Below are positions 60,173-64,000 of a DNA stretch of 64,000 nucleotides, piece after piece. Origin of the DNA: Neofamilia sp964346535 (GTDB taxonomy: Bacteria > Bacillota > Clostridia > Tissierellales > Peptoniphilaceae). Below the pieces are notes generated by a model. The model saw only the letters and a program-made list of their open reading frames with translations, was not told the DNA's origin and made no database searches. How positions within the stretch are numbered: the first letter of the stretch is position 1; every line of letters starts with the position of its first letter. The stretch lies in contig CAYFUN010000003.1 of NCBI GenBank assembly GCA_964346535.1, positions 9,877-73,876 on the forward strand, read 5' to 3'. The translations under genes were made by a program, and so were the position numbers.

Positions 60173-60781
60173 ATGAAAATTACAAAAGTAGTCCAACAAA
60201 AAAACGACAAAAATAGATTTTCTCTCTTTTCAGGAGACGAATATGTAGGCTCAGCTACAGCAGAAAACCTAAGTCCCTATGGTTATGGCGAATTTGAAAT
60301 ATCTGATGCAGACTTTAAAAAGCTTATGGACCAAGACGACTTAGAAAAAGCAACTAACAAGTGCATTCGCTACCTGGCCCGAGCTATGAAGACAAAAAAA
60401 GAAATTGTAGATTATCTCTACAAAAACAAGGTCCCAGTAGAAATCCACGATCTTATAATTGAAAGATTAGAAGACCTAGGACTTTTAGACGATAAAAGAT
60501 ACTTAGAAATGTACTTAGACGAAAGATTTAATTACTCAACTGACGGGTCACTGAAAATAAAAAACAAACTCTTTTTAAAAGGCTTTTCATCAGCTGAAGT
60601 CGACCCATTTTTAGAAGCCTACAGAGACAAGGAAGAAGAAAACCTAAAGGACCTAATGGCAGCAACAAAAAAAACTTCTCGAGGCAAGGACAAAAACAAA
60701 ATGATCAGATACCTAATGAATAAAGGCTATCCTTATCCTATGATTGCCGACCTAATAGGAGCCTACTTTACAGATGACTAA
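60173..60781 (+). CDS. recX: Regulatory protein RecX family
   Basis: The 202-residue protein is mostly helical with three tandem helical repeats typical of RecX, including the C-IRYLARAMKTKKEI segment near 62-75 and the LEDLGLLDDKRYLEMYL segment near 96-112. RecX binds RecA filaments and inhibits them. recA is not in the window. Its end overlaps the GIY-YIG gene by 8 nt. Confidence 0.85.
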   Translation: MKITKVVQQKNDKNRFSLFSGDEYVGSATAENLSPYGYGEFEISDADFKKLMDQDDLEKATNKCIRYLARAMKTKKEIVDYLYKNKVPVEIHDLIIERLEDLGLLDDKRYLEMYLDERFNYSTDGSLKIKNKLFLKGFSSAEVDPFLEAYRDKEEENLKDLMAATKKTSRGKDKNKMIRYLMNKGYPYPMIADLIGAYFTDD

Positions 60782-61049
60782 AAGTTCCTACTATGTTTAC
60801 ATTTTAAAATGTTCTGACGACAGCCTCTACACAGGAATTACTACCGACCTGGACCAGAGAATAGAAACCCACAATAAAAAACTTGGAGCCAAGTACACCA
60901 GAGGCAGAACTCCAGTTACTTTGGTTTACTATGAAGAAGGCCACGACAAGTCTTCTGCCTTAAAAAGAGAAATTCAAATAAAAAAATTAAGTCGCAAGCA
61001 AAAAGAAAAACTAATAGCAGACAAGGAGTCTTATGAAAATAAATTTTAA
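60774..61049 (+). CDS. GIY-YIG nuclease-domain protein (UPF0213/YhbQ type)
   Basis: The 91-residue protein is one GIY-YIG domain: YYVYILKC at 5-12, the YTGITTD segment at 18-24 with catalytic Arg in the DQRI segment, and a Glu in REIQIKK. It is the length of single-domain UPF0213 proteins, which are thought to be nucleases of unclear role. It is coupled with recX. Confidence 0.9.
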   Translation: MTKSSYYVYILKCSDDSLYTGITTDLDQRIETHNKKLGAKYTRGRTPVTLVYYEEGHDKSSALKREIQIKKLSRKQKEKLIADKESYENKF

Positions 61050-61089
61050 GAGAGTTCTAATCCTTGGCCTGATTTTAGGCCTTAGTCTT
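61033..61089 (+). CDS. N-terminus of a gap-split secreted or membrane protein
   Basis: ATG at 61033 follows AAGGAG by 4 nt. The 19 visible residues are a basic start and a hydrophobic stretch, i.e. a signal peptide or membrane helix. The sequence is cut by the assembly gap, and the post-gap piece at 61190-61597 is probably its C-terminal part. It overlaps the GIY-YIG gene's end. Confidence 0.6.
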
Positions 61090-61189
61090 NNNNNNNNNNN
61101 NNNNNNNNNNNNNNNNNNNNNNNNNNNNNNNNNNNNNNNNNNNNNNNNNNNNNNNNNNNNNNNNNNNNNNNNNNNNNNNNNNNNNNNNN
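61090..61189. other. Assembly gap of 100 N
   Basis: Exactly 100 N, a placeholder of unknown length. The flanking coding frames differ by one, which is expected if the real gap is not 100 nt. Confidence 0.98.
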
Positions 61190-61597
61190 GGCTTTGGCTT
61201 GTTTTATGCAGGCAAGACCAAAGAATATATTTCTGCCATGGAAAAACTTTTATCAAAAGCAAAAGATACTTTAGACCAAATTGACCTAAACAGGTTGAAA
61301 AACTCAGACCTTAAAGTAGTTTATTATATAAACCTGGCCATTTGTTATTTTAAAGCAGAAGACTTTGAATCTTTTAAAGAAATTTATGAAGAAGAGAAAG
61401 AGCTCTTTGAAAAATATGCAGACCATAAGTCCTACGGCCAGTCTTTAGCTGAAATTAAAATTATGGCCTATCTAGTTTACGAGGACTTTGATACAGCAAA
61501 AAATCTTTTGTCGGAGACTAGAGAAAAGTATAGAGATCAAAGATTTCAAAAATCCTATGCCGACTTAGAAAGACTTATAAAAAAATACCGTGAATAA
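61190..61597 (+). CDS. C-terminal part of the gap-split protein, TPR-like helices
   Basis: The frame is open from the gap edge (61190) to TAA at 61597, about 135 residues. It starts after the gap in the middle of a hydrophobic segment (GFGLFYAG), then has three or four helical hairpins with the alternation of Tyr, Ala, Leu and Glu seen in tetratricopeptide-like repeats. The TTG at 61199 is an unlikely start. Together with the 61033-61089 piece it could be an exported or membrane-anchored repeat protein; this join is inferred. Confidence 0.65.
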   Translation, partial: GFGLFYAGKTKEYISAMEKLLSKAKDTLDQIDLNRLKNSDLKVVYYINLAICYFKAEDFESFKEIYEEEKELFEKYADHKSYGQSLAEIKIMAYLVYEDFDTAKNLLSETREKYRDQRFQKSYADLERLIKKYRE

Positions 61598-61599
61598 AT

Positions 61600-61634
61600 T
61601 AATGCCCTAGACTAATCTCTAAGGGCATTTTCTA
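61600..61634 (+). terminator. Terminator of the recX operon
   Basis: AATGCCC (61601-61607) pairs with GGGCATT (61623-61629), followed by TTTCTAT. The loop is 15 nt. Confidence 0.65.
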
Positions 61635-61656
61635 TGTCTTTATAAAAATTGAAATT

Positions 61657-61830
61657 AAAAAAGAGGCCCGAAGGCCTCAATCCCCAATCCCACCCTGCCA
61701 AATCAATAGATGGTAATAAAAATAAGATTAAATCTTAAATCTTAATAAGAATACTAACATTAACCTATTCGAAGTATTGTTCGATCTGTTTATATTAGTG
61801 TTTTTCTATTCGCCTTTGGCTAACCTAAAA
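61657..61830 (-). ncRNA. Candidate structured noncoding RNA with strong terminator
   Basis: The minus strand ends in a textbook terminator: GAGGCC, TTCG loop, GGCCTC (61678-61663), then T6. Upstream, a long-range stem closes the region: GCCAAA (61820-61815) with TTTGGC (61702-61697), and AATAGA (61810-61805) with TCTATT (61710-61705). Inside it are further helices: ACTAATAT (about 61799-61792) with ATGTTAGT (61760-61753), which holds a TCGAA/TTCGA stem, and AAGATT (61743-61738) with AATCTT (61729-61724). No open frame fits. It follows the DIP1984 gene by about 8-160 nt, so it could be that mRNA's 3' UTR or an independent RNA. No class was recognised; 6S-like is a possibility. Confidence 0.45.
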
Positions 61831-61837
61831 AAATTTT

Positions 61838-62305
61838 TTATAAATCGACCAACCAATTAGTTCTTTGGATGGCTATATCTAAATTTCTAGCTTCCTTAGA
61901 AAACTTGTCTGCCTTGGCCTGAAGGACTTTTGCATCTACTGTTGCTATGATTTTAATTTCTGACTTGCTGTAGCGATTTTGTGGAGTGGCAGATTCTGCC
62001 AGGTCCCTTAGCTTAGAAGCTAAATTAACTAAGCCTTCCTTCCTAGCTAGGGCTTCTTGAATTGTTATATCCAAGGGATTGCCATCTTCGTCAACTAGCT
62101 TTGACTGGCTGTTGGCCTTGTGAATTTTAGCTGTAAGTTCAACTAAATTTTTGTTGGCCTCTTCCAGTGACTTAATTAATTTTATCGGGTCCTCTTGAAC
62201 CTCTTCCCCTTCTTGGACTAAAAGATTGTTTCTAGCCCTGTTATAAAAGTTATAAATCTTTTCTTCTAAATCTGCCTTAGTTATAAGTCCTTCTGCTATT
62301 TTCAT
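61838..62305 (-). CDS. DIP1984-family protein
   Basis: The start at ATG 62305-62303 is set by GGGAGG 7 nt upstream; longer frames have none. The 155-residue helical protein matches the DIP1984 family (sometimes called septicolysin): MKIAEGLITKADLEEKI at the start, an EGEEVQEDP segment near 34-42, and a NRYSKSEIKIIATVD segment near 108-122. Its role is unknown. It lies just upstream of the candidate RNA. Confidence 0.85.
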   Translation of the reverse strand: MKIAEGLITKADLEEKIYNFYNRARNNLLVQEGEEVQEDPIKLIKSLEEANKNLVELTAKIHKANSQSKLVDEDGNPLDITIQEALARKEGLVNLASKLRDLAESATPQNRYSKSEIKIIATVDAKVLQAKADKFSKEARNLDIAIQRTNWLVDL

Positions 62306-62403
62306 AAGAGTCCTCCCTTGCATTTTTTTATATTCTATCACATAGATTTATTTATAAATTACAATTCTGTTTCAAATTTTTTAAGATACAATCTTAGTTT
62401 TTA

Positions 62404-62443
62404 AATAAAATAACCACCCCTAGTTTTTCTACTAAGGATGGTT
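62404..62443 (-). terminator. Terminator after the ABC transporter
   Basis: On the minus strand AACCATCCTTAGT (62443-62431) pairs with ACTAGGGGTGGTT (62424-62412), a 13-bp stem with G-U pairs and a 6-nt loop, followed by ATTTTATTT. Confidence 0.7.
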
Positions 62444-62460
62444 TTAAAGTAAAATTATTT

Positions 62461-63225
62461 TTAATAAAGTAAGAGAATGCCACTTTTCTTAGCTGCTTTT
62501 AAGCACTTTCTAAAGACGAAAATTCCAAGGCCTAACCAAAGAATTGAAAATATAATTAATTCTATAAGCTCATTTGAATAAGCCATACCTGCCATATAAA
62601 GCCTACTTACATTGTTGGCCATAGTCAAAGGAATAAACCTAGACACCTTTAAAATTGCATTGGATGTAGGAATTGTGTCAGTAATAAATAGTAAAAGCAT
62701 TTGTAAAACTAAGACCACTGCTCCAACTTTTTTAAAGTAAAGGCTTAGGCCAGAAATAATTAAGCCCATACCAAACATTCCAAGAGCGCAAATTAAAATT
62801 ATTAAAATAAAGAAAAGTGAAAAGTACAAGTCTATTGTAAAAATAAGCTTTGCCAAAAGACTAATTGCAATAATCACTAAACTTTGAACAAGGAGAGATG
62901 AAATAAATTCTCCTAAAACTATAAGCTCTATTGGATAAGCTGAGTGCATTAAATAAGGAAGAGTCCCAATTTTTGCTTCAGTATTTAAAAATGTCGACAA
63001 ACTTGAAATGGCAGTTATAGAAATCATCCACAAAAAGTATCCAATAAGAAGCAGGCTCTTATAGGACTCCATGCCATATTTTTCTCCTAGCGACTGGCCA
63101 GTATTTGAAAACAAAAATATTAGTAAGAGGACAGTCATTACTACAATATCTGAAATAAAAGAAAATTTGTAGCGAAAGGTAGACTTTAAATCCATTTTAA
63201 TTTTCCAAAACAAGGTCTTAAACAT
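62461..63225 (-). CDS. ABC-2 type transporter permease
   Basis: The 254-residue protein has about six membrane helices in the ABC-2 arrangement with a first helix near 22-40. It overlaps the ATPase gene by 8 nt, so the two form a coupled unit. The substrate is unknown; drug, polysaccharide or lipid export is possible for this class. Confidence 0.85.
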   Translation of the reverse strand: MFKTLFWKIKMDLKSTFRYKFSFISDIVVMTVLLLIFLFSNTGQSLGEKYGMESYKSLLLIGYFLWMISITAISSLSTFLNTEAKIGTLPYLMHSAYPIELIVLGEFISSLLVQSLVIIAISLLAKLIFTIDLYFSLFFILIILICALGMFGMGLIISGLSLYFKKVGAVVLVLQMLLLFITDTIPTSNAILKVSRFIPLTMANNVSRLYMAGMAYSNELIELIIFSILWLGLGIFVFRKCLKAAKKSGILLLY

Positions 63226-63910
63226 GGCTTCTCCCTCCCTTAAATATCTCTGAGTAGTTTTCCTTTAGTGTAAGAAAAGGATCTCCACTTATAAAACTTC
63301 CATCTTTGAGATAATAAATCATCTGACACATTTCTTCAACAAAGGAATAGTCATGAGAAACTATAATAACTATCTTGTCCCTATGAACAGATAATATTAG
63401 CTCCTTTAATATGTTTATATTTTCCATATCCAAACCTTCTGTAGCCTCGTCTAAAATTAAAACCTTGGCTTCAGAAACTAGGGATACAAAAATTGCAACC
63501 ATACGCTTTTGCCCGTGAGACAAAGTTTCGCAAAGTTTATTTTTTATTTCATCATAAAAATAAAAAATCTGCCTGTACTTGTCTATGTTTTTTGCAATTT
63601 CATCTTCACTTAGGCCCTTTAAAATTGAAAAAAAGTAGACATTTTCCTCTACTGTATTTTTCATATAGAGGTTTTTATCTCCGCCTTGGACTAGGCTAAA
63701 GTCTTTAATACTAAGGCCATCAGTTAGAATAATTTCTCCAGCTCTAGGAGTTAAAAAGTCCATAAGTAAATTAATAAAAGTTGTCTTGCCCCTACCATTT
63801 GGAGCTAAAATCCCATAAATTTCTCCCTGCTTAAAAGAAGCAGAAAGATCCTTTATAATCGTAGGTCCCTTTAAGTAATTATAAGTTAAGTTGTCAATCT
63901 GAATTTCCAT
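63218..63910 (-). CDS. ABC transporter ATP-binding protein
   Basis: The 230-residue protein has Walker A GILAPNGRGKTT (about 34-44), the signature LSHGQKR (about 129-135), Walker B VLILDEATEG (about 150-159) and the H-loop in SHDYSF near 183. It energises the ABC-2 permease encoded after it. The last 90 nt of the window upstream of it show no further gene. Confidence 0.93.
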   Translation of the reverse strand: MEIQIDNLTYNYLKGPTIIKDLSASFKQGEIYGILAPNGRGKTTFINLLMDFLTPRAGEIILTDGLSIKDFSLVQGGDKNLYMKNTVEENVYFFSILKGLSEDEIAKNIDKYRQIFYFYDEIKNKLCETLSHGQKRMVAIFVSLVSEAKVLILDEATEGLDMENINILKELILSVHRDKIVIIVSHDYSFVEEMCQMIYYLKDGSFISGDPFLTLKENYSEIFKGGRSHV

Positions 63911-64000
63911 TGTTCACCATCCTTATTTTTCTAAACGCTAACTTGAAAAATATCATCTTTTCTCTTTTACTATATCACAAAAAAATAGAATCTTTCTGCT

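Noticed and set aside
61011..61284. Frames on both strands running through the second N run
   Set aside because: N placeholders cannot be translated; only the two flanking partial genes on the plus strand are supported.

Overview
The window is a 64 kb piece of a low-GC, Gram-positive-type anaerobe chromosome. AT-rich intergenic DNA, strong GGAGG ribosome binding sites, many TTG starts, clostridial gene families (V-type ATP synthase, ThyX plus thymidine kinase, two-subunit iron-sulfur L-serine dehydratase, AsnA, Mini-III RNase, YacP/RlmB/CysS operon) and corrinoid proteins together suggest a member of the Tissierellales/Peptoniphilaceae (Anaerococcus, Peptoniphilus or Finegoldia-like). This placement is inferred from gene content, not from a marker search. 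No rRNA, tRNA, CRISPR array, insertion sequence or prophage was recognised. Two runs of exactly 100 N (2528-2627 and 61090-61189) are scaffold gaps, and each cuts a gene.

Layout. 1-4.7 kb: a membrane protein and a B12-binding radical SAM protein on the minus strand, then a plus-strand corrinoid methyl-transfer cluster (MetH-type reactivation domain, corrinoid protein, MtaA/CmuA-like methyltransferase). 4.9-5.4 kb: dps with an operator-like palindrome. 5.5-14 kb: a complete nine-gene V-type ATP synthase operon in the Enterococcus hirae ntp order, whose K subunit carries all Na+-binding residues, with a MocR-type regulator directly upstream. 15.6-21 kb: PpiC foldase, cold-shock protein, acyl-ACP thioesterase, L-serine dehydratase, an SLH-domain surface protein and a CopZ-like chaperone. 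21-25.5 kb: nitroreductase-cysS-mrnC-thyX-rlmB-yacP operon. 25.7-30 kb: xpt, YbjQ, an AGCS symporter and pepF. 30.0-30.7 kb: a gene-poor stretch holding two palindromes and a self-contained transcription unit for a 35-residue basic peptide. 30.7-37 kb: YtxH, several poorly known genes, a small membrane protein, radical SAM, Bcp, a DUF1292 protein, a RelA/SpoT-domain protein and an Rrf2 regulator. 37-42 kb: L25/Ctc, an ECF sigma factor with a DUF4179 partner, and a P-type ATPase behind a yybP-ykoY (Mn2+) riboswitch. 42.5-45.7 kb: ppx and ppk, both broken. 45.8-60 kb: asnA, tdk, a HyuA/HDAC-like pair, an FAD protein, an LtaS-like sulfatase, MATE, nadK, an AbrB-like protein, and a PBP-FtsW-FHA cell-wall operon. 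60-64 kb: recX, GIY-YIG, a gap-split lipoprotein or secreted protein, a candidate structured ncRNA, a DIP1984-family protein and an ABC-2 transporter.

How it fits together: most of the window is ordinary chromosomal housekeeping. The best candidates for something new are the paired lesions in ppx and ppk, the orphan peptide transcript at 30.3-30.6 kb, the structured RNA at 61.66-61.83 kb, the translationally coupled HyuA/HDAC pair with a four-cysteine tail, and the stand-alone corrinoid cluster. The Mn2+ riboswitch and its P-type ATPase are a clear regulatory call that also refines the transporter's likely substrate.
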